A stretch of DNA of 64,000 nt. It comes from Phycisphaerae bacterium. Its GTDB lineage: Bacteria > Planctomycetota > Phycisphaerae > Phycisphaerales > UBA1924. Under the pieces are notes generated by a model. It was not told the origin of the DNA. It did not search any database and saw nothing but the letters and a program-made list of their open reading frames with translations. Positions 48,184 through 56,473 of this stretch are shown here, piece by piece. The translations under genes were made by a program, and so were the position numbers. Positions within the stretch are counted from its first letter, which is position 1. Every line of letters starts with the position of its first letter. Location: positions 62,001-126,000 of the forward strand of contig JAEUIW010000009.1 of the NCBI GenBank assembly GCA_016794925.1, given 5' to 3'.

Positions 48184-49530
48184 ATGCCGATCATGCCGTT
48201 GCCGCAGTTCGAGTCGGACCTCGAAGCCGATCGAAAGGCCTACGGGGCGCTGAAGCCGCCCAAGTCGATCGTGGTGAGGTTCGGGTCCATGCGCATGGTC
48301 GGCGAATTCCCGTACGACGGGGACGCGAAGCCGGGGTGCGGCAGCAAGCTGGTCGTTCGCACCCACCGGGGCACGGAGCTGGGCGAGATGCTGACGAGCA
48401 CCTGCCCGAACGCGGGCTGCTCGAAGAGCGTGTCGCGCAAGGAAATGCTCGAGTACATCGAGAACAGCGGCGGGAGGGACTACCCGTTCTTCACCGACGG
48501 CCGGGTGCTGCGCGTCGCGACGGCCGAGGACGTGAGCCATCAGACGAAGCTGACCGAGCAGGCCGGAGCGATGCTGAAGGAGGCGCGGCGCATCGCCACG
48601 GCCGTCTGGTCGGGCGTCGCGGGCGGGGTCCCGATGCGGCTGGTGGACGCGGAGCCGATCCTGGGGGAGGAACGGCTGACGTTTTATTTCACGAGCGAGG
48701 AGCGGGTCGACTTCCGGAACCTGGTGGGTGAGTTGGCGGCGACGTTTCGGACTCGGATCGAGATGCGTCAGGTCGGCGCGCGCGACGAGGCTCGCCTGAT
48801 CGCGGATTACGAGCGTTGCGGTCAGCATTGCTGCTGCAAGCAGTTCTTGAAGGTGCTCAAGCCGGTTTCCATGCGCAGCGCCAAGACCCAGAAGGCGACG
48901 CTCGATCCGCTCAAGATCAGCGGTCGTTGCGGCCGCCTCATGTGCTGCCTGCGGTACGAGGACCAGACGTACGAAGAGCTGAAGAAGAGGCTCCCGCATC
49001 GCAAGCAGCGGGTGCGCACACCCGACGGTTGGGGCATGGTGCTCGACAGCCAGATCCTGACCCAGCTCGTGCTGGTGCAACTCGAAGGGGTGGAGGGAGA
49101 CGGCTCCGTCAAGGCGTACCCGGTCGAAGACTTGGGGGACGTCGCGCGGGGGAAATCGCCTCGGCCCGCTGGGGGTGCGGAGGAGGGTGATCTTGACACG
49201 GACGATTCTGCACCGGCGGGCAACGAGCAGGGTGAGGGGCCGGCCGGGGGACAGACACGAACCCAGGTCCATCCGGACATACGGCGCTCCGGAGGAATGG
49301 GGCCCCGATCGGGTGGTGACCGTGGCGGTTTCGGCGGGCGCGATCGGGGCGGGCCAAGGGGCGGAAAGGGGCGGGGCGGGCCGGGGGAGGGGGGAGGCGG
49401 ACCGGTGGGTCGTGGGAGTGGGGATGGCGGCAGGAGCGGCGGGCCCGGGCAAGCCGATGATCGAGGGTCCTCGGGTACCAATCCGGGTACGAGCCCCGGG
49501 GATTCGAACCGTGGGAATCCGCGGACGTAG
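48184..49530 (+). CDS. PSP1 C-terminal domain protein (RicT/YaaT-like)
   Basis: 448 aa. The PSP1/RicT domain covers residues 20-300: VVRFGSMRMVGEF, GCGSKLVVRTHRGTELGEML, FTSEERVDFRNLVGELAATFRTRIEMRQVGARDEARLIADYERCGQHCCCKQFL and ISGRCGRLMCCLRYE, with the Cys-rich cluster intact. In Bacillus the related RicT joins RicA/RicF in a complex that binds iron-sulphur clusters and acts with RNase Y in mRNA maturation. The last 110 residues are a disordered Gly/Arg/Asp-rich tail (GGPRGGKGRGGPGEGGG), an RNA-binding style extension. No ribosome site is seen at ATG 48184. lepB follows in the same direction. Confidence 0.9.
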   Translation: MPIMPLPQFESDLEADRKAYGALKPPKSIVVRFGSMRMVGEFPYDGDAKPGCGSKLVVRTHRGTELGEMLTSTCPNAGCSKSVSRKEMLEYIENSGGRDYPFFTDGRVLRVATAEDVSHQTKLTEQAGAMLKEARRIATAVWSGVAGGVPMRLVDAEPILGEERLTFYFTSEERVDFRNLVGELAATFRTRIEMRQVGARDEARLIADYERCGQHCCCKQFLKVLKPVSMRSAKTQKATLDPLKISGRCGRLMCCLRYEDQTYEELKKRLPHRKQRVRTPDGWGMVLDSQILTQLVLVQLEGVEGDGSVKAYPVEDLGDVARGKSPRPAGGAEEGDLDTDDSAPAGNEQGEGPAGGQTRTQVHPDIRRSGGMGPRSGGDRGGFGGRDRGGPRGGKGRGGPGEGGGGPVGRGSGDGGRSGGPGQADDRGSSGTNPGTSPGDSNRGNPRT

Positions 49531-49533
49531 GCT
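49528..49533 (+). promoter_or_regulatory. -10 hexamer TAGGCT, lepB
   Basis: TAGGCT overlaps the PSP1 stop and lies 95 nt before ATG 49629, giving lepB a possible promoter of its own with a leader. Confidence 0.3.
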
Positions 49534-49628
49534 CTTGGATGCGTGTGCGCGTCGGGAGTTGATGCGCGTGTTCCGCACGGCGTGTGCCTGTCGCGTTCGG
49601 GCACTTGGGGCGGCAGAAGGGAACCTCG

Positions 49629-51413
49629 ATGACGCACGGGTCAGCGGCTGATCAGGCATCGAACGCGGCGGGGGGACGTGGGGACGGCGAGACCGCGCTC
49701 CGCGATGCCGCGCCGCCCAAGGATTCGATCAAGGAAACGCTGATCAGCACGATCATCGCGTTCGTGCTGGCGTTCGTGTTCCGCGGGTTCGTGATCGAGG
49801 CGTTCATCATCCCGACGGGTTCGATGGCGCCGACGCTGATGGGCGCGCACATGCGGTTCCGCAGCCCCGAATCGGGCGCGGAATGGGCGGTGGGGCCGTG
49901 GTTCTCGAGCCCCGCGACCGGCGAGCCTCTGGACGTTCAGGGCGCCAACCCGAACCAACCGGTGGTGGTGCACGATCCGATGACCGGGCTGCGGGTCGAG
50001 GGGAAGGAGGTGCCCCGGCTGTCCGGGGACCGCATTCTCGTTCTGAAATACCTGTACGCGCTCAACGAGCCCAAGCGATTCGACGTGGTGGTGTTCAAGA
50101 ACCCGAGCCGGCGTGAGCACGACAAGCAGGCCGACGGCGACCTGCAGAATTTCATCAAGCGGTTGATCGGGCTGCCGGGCGAGCAGGTTGCGCTGGTGGA
50201 CGGCGACGTGTTCACACGCAAGATGCTGGAGCAGGGCGTATCCGCGGGTCGAGTAGGGTCGGCGGCGGGCGGGGGCAGCGAGGAGTGGAACAAGCCGGGC
50301 TGGACCGTCGCGCGCAAGCCCGTTGGCGTGCAGCGCGAGGTCTGGCAGACGGTGTTCGACAGCGCGTACTCGCCGCTGAACCCGGAGCGCGACGGCCGCC
50401 GGTGGTTCACGACGCCGTGGGCTGGGGAGGGACCGGGATGGAGCATCGACGGCCGACGCGTGTACGAGTGGTCGGGTGGGGGCGTCGGGGCGACGGTGCT
50501 GCGCTGGGACTCGGACCGGCCCTTCGTCCGCGATCCTTTGGGATCGCCATCGAGCAACCCTCCGACGTGGGAGATCGTGGACCGCTACGCGTACGACGAG
50601 ATCGCGCCCTCGCTCCCCAACGCGGCGGCGCAGCGTGCGTTCTTCCCGGTTTCGGACCTTCGTCTCCGGGCGGGCGTGGAGCCGACGGGAGAGGGGCTCG
50701 GCGTCGCGTGCGTGGTGCTGGCCCGTGGGCACGAGTTCCGGGCTGATCTGCAGGGCACCGGCGTTGCGCTCCGCATGCGGGCCGTTGGAGGGGAATGGAA
50801 GGAGCTCGCCCGGGGGAGTTTTTCCGGCCTGAGAAAGGGCGTCGTCTCGGACGTGGAATTCTGGCACGTCGATCAGTCCTTGCAGGTCTGGATCGACGGG
50901 AGCAAGGTGTGCGAGGCGGCGTACGAGTGGGGGCCCGCGGAACGGATCCTTCATTCAACCGGGAGGCGGCTCGAGGACCTGGTCGGGAGCCCCGGCAAGG
51001 ACTCCGTGGCGCGGCTGGCCAACGAGGCCATCTATCGCAAGCCCGGGGCGAGTTGGGGCTTCAGCGGCGCGGGAGTTCGGCTCCATCGGGTCGCTCTGGA
51101 TCGAGATCTGTTCTATCAGCCCGCGATGCAGGTCCCTCAGGGGGTTCCCGGCTTGGGCACGCACCCGGCCCGCACCGTGACGCTCGGCGACGATCAGTTC
51201 TTCGTCTGCGGCGACAATTCACCCGCCAGCGCCGACGGTCGGCTGTGGACGGAGGTCGATCCCTGGGTGGCCGCCGAGATCGACGCGGCGGTGGGCGTGG
51301 TCAATCGTGAGCTGATGCTCGGCAAGGCCTTCTTCGTGTACTTCCCCGCGCCGACCTGGGTCGCGGGCCGCGTCCCGGTGCCCGACTTCGGCCGGATGCG
51401 GTTCATCCGCTGA
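49629..51413 (+). CDS. lepB: signal peptidase I with a large insertion
   Basis: 594 aa against 200-320 for typical LepB. ATG 49629 has AGAAGGGAA about 8 nt upstream. One N-terminal anchor helix (ISTIIAFVLAFVFRGFVIEAF) precedes the catalytic Ser (IPTGSMAPTL, S65). The general base Lys is K177 in NFIKRLIGLPGEQV, and box E is FFVCGDNSPASADGR near 538. A first insert (about 75-130) separates boxes B and C, and a second of roughly 300 residues (205-515) lies between boxes D and E. The second insert contains a LamG/concanavalin-like stretch (VEFWHVDQSLQVWIDGSKVCEAAYEW). It cleaves signal peptides at the outer face of the inner membrane. Confidence 0.9.
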   Translation: MTHGSAADQASNAAGGRGDGETALRDAAPPKDSIKETLISTIIAFVLAFVFRGFVIEAFIIPTGSMAPTLMGAHMRFRSPESGAEWAVGPWFSSPATGEPLDVQGANPNQPVVVHDPMTGLRVEGKEVPRLSGDRILVLKYLYALNEPKRFDVVVFKNPSRREHDKQADGDLQNFIKRLIGLPGEQVALVDGDVFTRKMLEQGVSAGRVGSAAGGGSEEWNKPGWTVARKPVGVQREVWQTVFDSAYSPLNPERDGRRWFTTPWAGEGPGWSIDGRRVYEWSGGGVGATVLRWDSDRPFVRDPLGSPSSNPPTWEIVDRYAYDEIAPSLPNAAAQRAFFPVSDLRLRAGVEPTGEGLGVACVVLARGHEFRADLQGTGVALRMRAVGGEWKELARGSFSGLRKGVVSDVEFWHVDQSLQVWIDGSKVCEAAYEWGPAERILHSTGRRLEDLVGSPGKDSVARLANEAIYRKPGASWGFSGAGVRLHRVALDRDLFYQPAMQVPQGVPGLGTHPARTVTLGDDQFFVCGDNSPASADGRLWTEVDPWVAAEIDAAVGVVNRELMLGKAFFVYFPAPTWVAGRVPVPDFGRMRFIR

Positions 51414-51453
51414 GCGGTCGTCCGCATCGATGTGATGCGCCGCCGGGCGGTGA

Positions 51454-53982
51454 TCAACCACCTTTGTCGGGCGCGGCCCTGGCGGCGTCCCGCTCGGCCT
51501 CGGCCTTTGCTTCCGTCGCGCGGTAGGTCCAGGTCGCGATCCGCTCGTCGAAGATGATCGCGCCGCCGCTGCTGTAGCGGCGCTTCCAGGTGACGTAGAA
51601 ATCGACGATCATCGCCGCGGAGTTCGCCCGAATCTCGGCGGACTGGTCGCGCGCGTCCTTCATCAGTTCCCAGAAATCCAGGATGACCGCCTCGGCGGGC
51701 TCGTGCAGCGCCTTGTCTCGAGCGGCGGAGCAGGCGACGCCGATTGCGCGATAGCACTGCTCCGCCGATCGAGCGGGAATCTCTTTGAGCCGGCCGAGGG
51801 TCTCGCCGAGGCGGCTGATGACCGTGGAAGCGTCCCGGCTCTTGTAGATGTTGAGATACGACAGCTCGTGCCAGCAGCGCAGTTTTTCGTCGCCGATGGA
51901 GATCGCGAGTTGCACGGCTTCCGCGTCCAGGGACAGCGCCTGCTCGATGAGTTGATCGCGTGCCTCGGCATCGGCGGCCTCCTTGGCCTGACGGGAGAGC
52001 ACATCGCCGTAACTGACCAGCGATTTGGAGAGATCGGCGGGATCGTGCAATTCACGCTGGATCGGGATGATCTCCGCGTAGAGGGAAGCCGCCCGACCCA
52101 GGTCGCCGCTCCGTTTGCGCAACTCGGCGAGCTCGCGCAGGCTCTTCGTGAGGAGCCCGGGCTCGGCCGCGAGGTCTCTTCGCAGCGAGCGTTCCTTCTC
52201 GTCGAGCTGCTCGGCCGACGGCGGGCGCTCCTCGCCGCGTGCGCCCCCGACCAGGTGCCTGGCGGCGATCCGGGCGGCCCGGGAGCTGTCATCGGCGCGC
52301 TGCCGCTCATCGAGGCGTTTCGCGTTCACGCTGGCGGTCTCGGTGCGCAGGACGACCTCCCGGATCGCCCACGCGGAGAGCAGCACCGCGACGATCCCCG
52401 CCGCGATCCCGGAGCGAACCACCTTCCGCTTGCGGCGCCGGGCCCGCAGGCGTTCCCGCTCGCGATCGAGTGAACGGATCCGGCCGGCCAGTTCCTCGGC
52501 GCTGCGGAGGCGCTGCTGAGGGTCGCCGTCCGTCGCGTCGCCGATCAACTCGCGCAAGGCCTCGTCCGGCACGCCGCGCTGCCAGCCGCCCGCCAGTGGC
52601 TTGCGGAGGTCGCCCACGGACATCTGATAGAGGATCACGCCCAGCGCGTAGACGTCGCCCTGGACCGAGAAGCGCACGCCCGCTTCCAGTTCGGGCGGAG
52701 CGTACATGTGCGTGCCGGTGCGGCCCCCGCTGTTGTCCGTGAGCGTCCGAACGGTGAACCCCGCAACGGTGATGTTCTTGTCCGCCAGGCGCGCCATGTC
52801 GGTGAGCGTTCCGATGCCGAAATCCGCGAGCAGGGGACGGGCGCCGGCCGGTACCGACGCGTCCTCCCGCATCAGCACGTTCGAGGGTTTCAGGTCCTTG
52901 TGCAGCACGCCCACGCTGTGCGCCGCGGCCACCGCGTCGGCGATCCGGGCGACCAGGTCCAGCCGCGCCGACAGCGGAAGCGCGGCGCATCCCCCGCGCC
53001 CATCGATCCACTCGCCGAGGTTCCCCAGGGCGCTGTGCTCCGACTCGAGGAAGTAGGGTGGCTTGTCGAGCTGCACGTCGTGCAGGCGGGTGATGTCCTG
53101 CCGGTCGCCGAGCGTCTCGCGGATGAGACGGAACAGCGTCAGCTCGCGTCGCAGGGAACGCAGCCGGTCCGCGTCGAAGCAGAACTTGAAGACGCGGCGT
53201 TCGCTGGTCTTCCGCTGCGTCGCGAGCCACACCTCGCCGAAGCCGCCCTCGCCGAGCTTCTTGTCGAGGAACCAGCCGGGCCGCATGGGCACGACGAGCC
53301 CCGCCGCGGGCCGCCAACCGAGCAGATCCTCCTCGCCGGCGCGCACGGCCCGGCGGGCTTTTTCCGAATCGGGCGGGGCCTGGAACGGTGCCACGCCGAC
53401 GGCCCCGACTTCGAACACCTCCATCGGGTCGTCCGCTCCCTTGAAGAGATACTCGCCGTGCGCGATCCACCGAAGCTCGGGGCTGGCGCCGTCTCCCACC
53501 GGGGGATGCTCGCGCAGATACTGCCGGGCGTCGTCGAACGCCGCTCTCGTGAGCAGAATTTGGCCGGGCAGGGCCAGGCTCATCACGCGTGCGGACAAGT
53601 CAGCCGCCAGCCCCACCACCTTCGATTTTCCGTAGATGTCCACGCCCAGCTCGGAGACTTCACCGAGGTGGATGCCCAGGCGCACCCGGAACGGGCATCC
53701 TTCCACCGGCGTCCTGAGCCCGGCCAGCGCGTGCTGGAACAGCAGCGCGGCACGCACCGCGCCGCTCGCCAATTCGAAGCGGGCCATGAAGCCATCGCCG
53801 ACGTCCTTGAGGACCTCCGCACCCTCGATCGGCTCCACGATTCCGCGAAAGATCGAATCATGTTGCGACGCGAGCGCGGCGTACGGCCCGGTCCCCAGAC
53901 GTGACTTCAAGTCGGTCGAGCCCGCCACGTCCGTGAACATCAGAACCATCAGGCGGGTGGGGATTGACTGATCCATCGGCAT
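51454..53982 (-). CDS. class III cyclase fused to Ser/Thr kinase with TPR-like tail
   Basis: 842 aa. Residues 1-190 form a class III nucleotide cyclase: VLMFTDVAGSTDL (metal Asp D18), VLKDVGDGFMARF (D63 and the substrate-specifying Lys K59), then GVDIYGKS and LSARVM, where the usual Asn is Asp but the Arg (R132) stays. Residues 235-505 form a Hanks-type kinase: LGEGGFGEVW (P-loop), K266, HKDLKPSN (361-368, HKD instead of HRD), LADFGIG, YAPPELEAG. A single helix (VVRSGIAAGIVAVLLSAWAIREVVLR) is followed by TPR-like helices to the end. It would make cAMP or cGMP and/or phosphorylate partners; substrates are unknown. TACACT lies about 85 nt upstream. Confidence 0.88.
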   Translation of the reverse strand: MPMDQSIPTRLMVLMFTDVAGSTDLKSRLGTGPYAALASQHDSIFRGIVEPIEGAEVLKDVGDGFMARFELASGAVRAALLFQHALAGLRTPVEGCPFRVRLGIHLGEVSELGVDIYGKSKVVGLAADLSARVMSLALPGQILLTRAAFDDARQYLREHPPVGDGASPELRWIAHGEYLFKGADDPMEVFEVGAVGVAPFQAPPDSEKARRAVRAGEEDLLGWRPAAGLVVPMRPGWFLDKKLGEGGFGEVWLATQRKTSERRVFKFCFDADRLRSLRRELTLFRLIRETLGDRQDITRLHDVQLDKPPYFLESEHSALGNLGEWIDGRGGCAALPLSARLDLVARIADAVAAAHSVGVLHKDLKPSNVLMREDASVPAGARPLLADFGIGTLTDMARLADKNITVAGFTVRTLTDNSGGRTGTHMYAPPELEAGVRFSVQGDVYALGVILYQMSVGDLRKPLAGGWQRGVPDEALRELIGDATDGDPQQRLRSAEELAGRIRSLDRERERLRARRRKRKVVRSGIAAGIVAVLLSAWAIREVVLRTETASVNAKRLDERQRADDSSRAARIAARHLVGGARGEERPPSAEQLDEKERSLRRDLAAEPGLLTKSLRELAELRKRSGDLGRAASLYAEIIPIQRELHDPADLSKSLVSYGDVLSRQAKEAADAEARDQLIEQALSLDAEAVQLAISIGDEKLRCWHELSYLNIYKSRDASTVISRLGETLGRLKEIPARSAEQCYRAIGVACSAARDKALHEPAEAVILDFWELMKDARDQSAEIRANSAAMIVDFYVTWKRRYSSGGAIIFDERIATWTYRATEAKAEAERDAARAAPDKGG

Positions 53983-54064
53983 GTTCCGGCGAGGCTCGAG
54001 CGTTCAACAAATCGACGCACGGGCGGCTGAATCCCCGGAGGCGTCACCCGGCCTCCCCAAGACG

Positions 54065-54070
54065 AGTGTA
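54065..54070 (-). promoter_or_regulatory. -10 hexamer TACACT, cyclase-kinase gene
   Basis: TACACT on the minus strand, 82 nt before ATG 53982; leadered type. Confidence 0.35.
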
Positions 54071-54173
54071 CCAGATCCACGCAGAGTGAGGGAGGTGCGC
54101 AACCAAGATCAGAGGCGTTTGGTCTCGCATCTTGGTGAGGAGTTTCCTTTTCGCCATCGTTCCCGAGGCCTGG

Positions 54174-54179
54174 TAGTCT
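54174..54179 (+). promoter_or_regulatory. -10 hexamer TAGTCT, ThuA-like gene
   Basis: TAGTCT lies 49 nt before ATG 54229, followed by a leader carrying GGAG 7 nt before the start. Confidence 0.4.
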
Positions 54180-54228
54180 GCATCGGGCGAAGGACGCTTG
54201 GGTTCCCCTCGACGCGCGGAGATCGATC

Positions 54229-55080
54229 ATGAGCGGATGGGCGTTGGTTGCGGTGCTCTGGACGATGGTGAGCGGGATCGGGGTTCCGCACGCCCCGCCT
54301 TCGTCCGCCCCGAACGACCCTGGCGCCGCTCCTCACGTGCGGCTGGTGCTGATCTGGACCGAAGCGGATCATCCGTACGGCACGCACATGTACCGGTTCG
54401 AGTGCGGGCTGCTGGCCAAGTGCTTGAACCAGACTCCCGGCGTCGAGGCGGTGGTTTGCCCGGATCCGATCTGGCCGAAAAACGAGTCGATCCTCGACGG
54501 GGCCCGAGGGCTGGTCTTCTACTCCCGCTACGCCGGGGACATCGTGCTCTCCAAGGAGCATCGTCCGCGCTTCGAATCGCTCATGAAATCCGGCGCGGGT
54601 TACGCGGCCCTCCACTGGTCGACCAAGGCGGAGGATCGAGCACTCCTCACCGACTACCTCGAAGTTCTCGGCGGAGCATTTCATTCCGAGCCGGGCTGGG
54701 CGTTGGAGACGAGCACGCGTCGGCTGGAGCAGATCGACCCGGCCCACGCGATCTGCCGCGGATGGCTTCCCTACGACCTGCATGACGAGTGGTACCTGGG
54801 CATGAAATTCCACGAGCGGGCGCGCCCGGTGCTGCGCGTCACGCTTGACTCCGGAAAGTCCGAGACGGTCGCGTGGACTTTCGAGCGATCGTTGGCCTGG
54901 GGCGGCGGTCGCTCGTTCGGTTCGACCTTGGGTCACTTTCACGACAACTTCCGCCGCGCGGAGTTCCGACGGGCGTTGGTCAACGGGGTTCTGTGGTCCG
55001 CGGGCGTTGATGTTCCCGCGTCCGGCGCGAGGGTTGAGTTGAACGATGAGGACCTGCGTCTCCCGCCCGAGGGCAAGTGA
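54229..55080 (+). CDS. exported ThuA-like domain protein
   Basis: 283 aa from ATG 54229 (GGAG 7 nt upstream). A short hydrophobic signal (GWALVAVLWTMVSGIGVPHA) suggests export. The rest is a glutamine-amidotransferase-like fold of the ThuA family (PF06283): VLIWTEADHPYGTHMYRFECGLLAKCLNQ, ARGLVFYSRYAGD, GAGYAALHWSTKAEDRALLTDYLEVLGGAFHSEPG and AWGGGRSFGSTLGHFHDNF, with the conserved HWxT and GGxFxxHP-like blocks. In planctomycetes ThuA-like domains often accompany sugar or cytochrome proteins and are thought to handle carbohydrates; no activity is proven. Followed by the YbbR-like gene after a 264-bp gap. Confidence 0.82.
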   Translation: MSGWALVAVLWTMVSGIGVPHAPPSSAPNDPGAAPHVRLVLIWTEADHPYGTHMYRFECGLLAKCLNQTPGVEAVVCPDPIWPKNESILDGARGLVFYSRYAGDIVLSKEHRPRFESLMKSGAGYAALHWSTKAEDRALLTDYLEVLGGAFHSEPGWALETSTRRLEQIDPAHAICRGWLPYDLHDEWYLGMKFHERARPVLRVTLDSGKSETVAWTFERSLAWGGGRSFGSTLGHFHDNFRRAEFRRALVNGVLWSAGVDVPASGARVELNDEDLRLPPEGK

Positions 55081-55217
55081 GCCTCTGCGGTCGCGCGCGA
55101 GATCGAGCGCCACCACGTTTCGCCGACGACGTTCAGACGGCACGAACGTGGGGGCGTCCGACGCGCGTTCGTGTGGCTGCGATTTCGAAGGCAACCGCCT
55201 TCAACGCGGCGGCGTGA

Positions 55218-55223
55218 TAGACT
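55218..55223 (+). promoter_or_regulatory. -10 hexamer TAGACT, YbbR-like gene
   Basis: TAGACT in the gap before the YbbR-like gene, about 120 nt upstream of ATG 55345; weak evidence. Confidence 0.25.
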
Positions 55224-55344
55224 GCTCCACGGCGATTCGGGTTCGGGAGTTTCTTGTTCGACCACGCCCCGCCGATCGCTGGCGAGGCTCTCGGCCTGAA
55301 CGCGAATCGCGAAGATGCCGGAGTCGGAGCGCAAGGGGCCGGAC

Positions 55345-56418
55345 ATGTGGGCGACTATTCGGACCATCCTGGGCGTGTCCTTCGTCGCGATCCTCATCTG
55401 GGTATGGGCGGAGTCGGAGAGCCTTTCCGCCACGGCGGTCACGCCCAGGTTGGAATTCGTGTCGTCGGGTGACCGCTCCGGGGGCGGGGCTCTTCTGGTA
55501 CGAGTCGCTGGCCCGAAGCTCGCCGGCGGAGTGCGCGCGCGGGTCGAGGGCTCCACGCAGGCGATCGACACCCTGCAGCGCATGCTCACGGCGCCCGTGC
55601 GATTGATCCCGGGCGTGGGGGGCGTGCCGGCCACGCTCGGAGCGCACGTGATTGACCTGCGCGAGGCGTTGCAGGAGCACCCCGAGCTGGCGCGGGCCGG
55701 CGTCACCTTCGAGAGCGTGGATCCGCCCTCGGTGTCGATATCGATCGATCAGCTCGTGATCCGCCAGGTGACCGTCCGCGCGGAGCTGCCGGGCCTGGAG
55801 CTCGACGGTGAAGCCGCCGTGACGCCCCCGACCGTTGCGATCCGAATGCCCCAGTCCGTCGAGGGGCGGCTCGCGGCGGCGGTGGAGACCTCCGCGCCCT
55901 CCGGTTTCGCATGGGCCACGCCCGACCGAGCCGAACTGGAGCGTGCGGGAGCGGTTGGCCCGGGCACGGTCACGGCGCGGGTCCGTCTGCCGGCGGTGCT
56001 CGATGGCGTCGAGGGCGCCGCCGTGGTGGAGCCGGAGCGGGTGAGCGTCACGTTCCGCGTGAAGGCGCGCCTCGGCAGCGTGGTCCTGCCCAGCGTGCCC
56101 GTCTGGGTAAGCGTTCCGCCGACCGAGGGCAAGGCGTGGGATATCGAGGTGCTCGACGCGTTCCTCAAGGACGTGACGGTGACGGGTCCCAACGACCTGC
56201 TGGCGCGAATCGCCTCGAAGCAGCTGGTCCCGGTGGCCCAGGTCATGCTGGGCAGCGACGAGCTCGACCGCCGGATCGAGGCCAAGGAGGCGGTGTTCAC
56301 GGGCCTCCCCTCTCCGCTGCAGTTCAGCGCTCCGACCATGGTGGTGCGTCTGAAGATCACGCCGCGAGCGGCTGGAGCGTCGCCGCGCACGCCGCCGCCT
56401 GCTCCGTCGGCGGCCTGA
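55345..56418 (+). CDS. YbbR/CdaR-like membrane protein
   Basis: About 357 aa from ATG 55345 (AAGGGG 6 nt upstream; ATG 55315 is the alternative). An N-terminal anchor (MWATIRTILGVSFVAILIWVWAESESLS) is followed by a long beta-rich extracytoplasmic part with three or so repeats of a strand-rich module: VRVAGPKLAGGVRARVEGS, VSISIDQLVIRQVTVRAELPG, RVSVTFRVKARLGSVVLPSVPVWVSVP. The anchor plus repeats resembles YbbR proteins, of which CdaR regulates c-di-AMP synthesis with CdaA. No cdaA gene is adjacent, so the function is uncertain. A Pro/Ala tail ends the protein. Confidence 0.6.
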   Translation: MWATIRTILGVSFVAILIWVWAESESLSATAVTPRLEFVSSGDRSGGGALLVRVAGPKLAGGVRARVEGSTQAIDTLQRMLTAPVRLIPGVGGVPATLGAHVIDLREALQEHPELARAGVTFESVDPPSVSISIDQLVIRQVTVRAELPGLELDGEAAVTPPTVAIRMPQSVEGRLAAAVETSAPSGFAWATPDRAELERAGAVGPGTVTARVRLPAVLDGVEGAAVVEPERVSVTFRVKARLGSVVLPSVPVWVSVPPTEGKAWDIEVLDAFLKDVTVTGPNDLLARIASKQLVPVAQVMLGSDELDRRIEAKEAVFTGLPSPLQFSAPTMVVRLKITPRAAGASPRTPPPAPSAA

Positions 56419-56461
56419 GAAGGCTGCGCCGCGGGCGGAGACTTCGTCTTGCGTGCCGTGT

Positions 56462-56467
56462 TAGGCT
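56462..56467 (+). promoter_or_regulatory. -10 hexamer TAGGCT, phosphatase gene
   Basis: TAGGCT lies 6 nt before ATG 56474; no ribosome site; leaderless geometry. Confidence 0.5.
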
Positions 56468-56473
56468 TGATGC

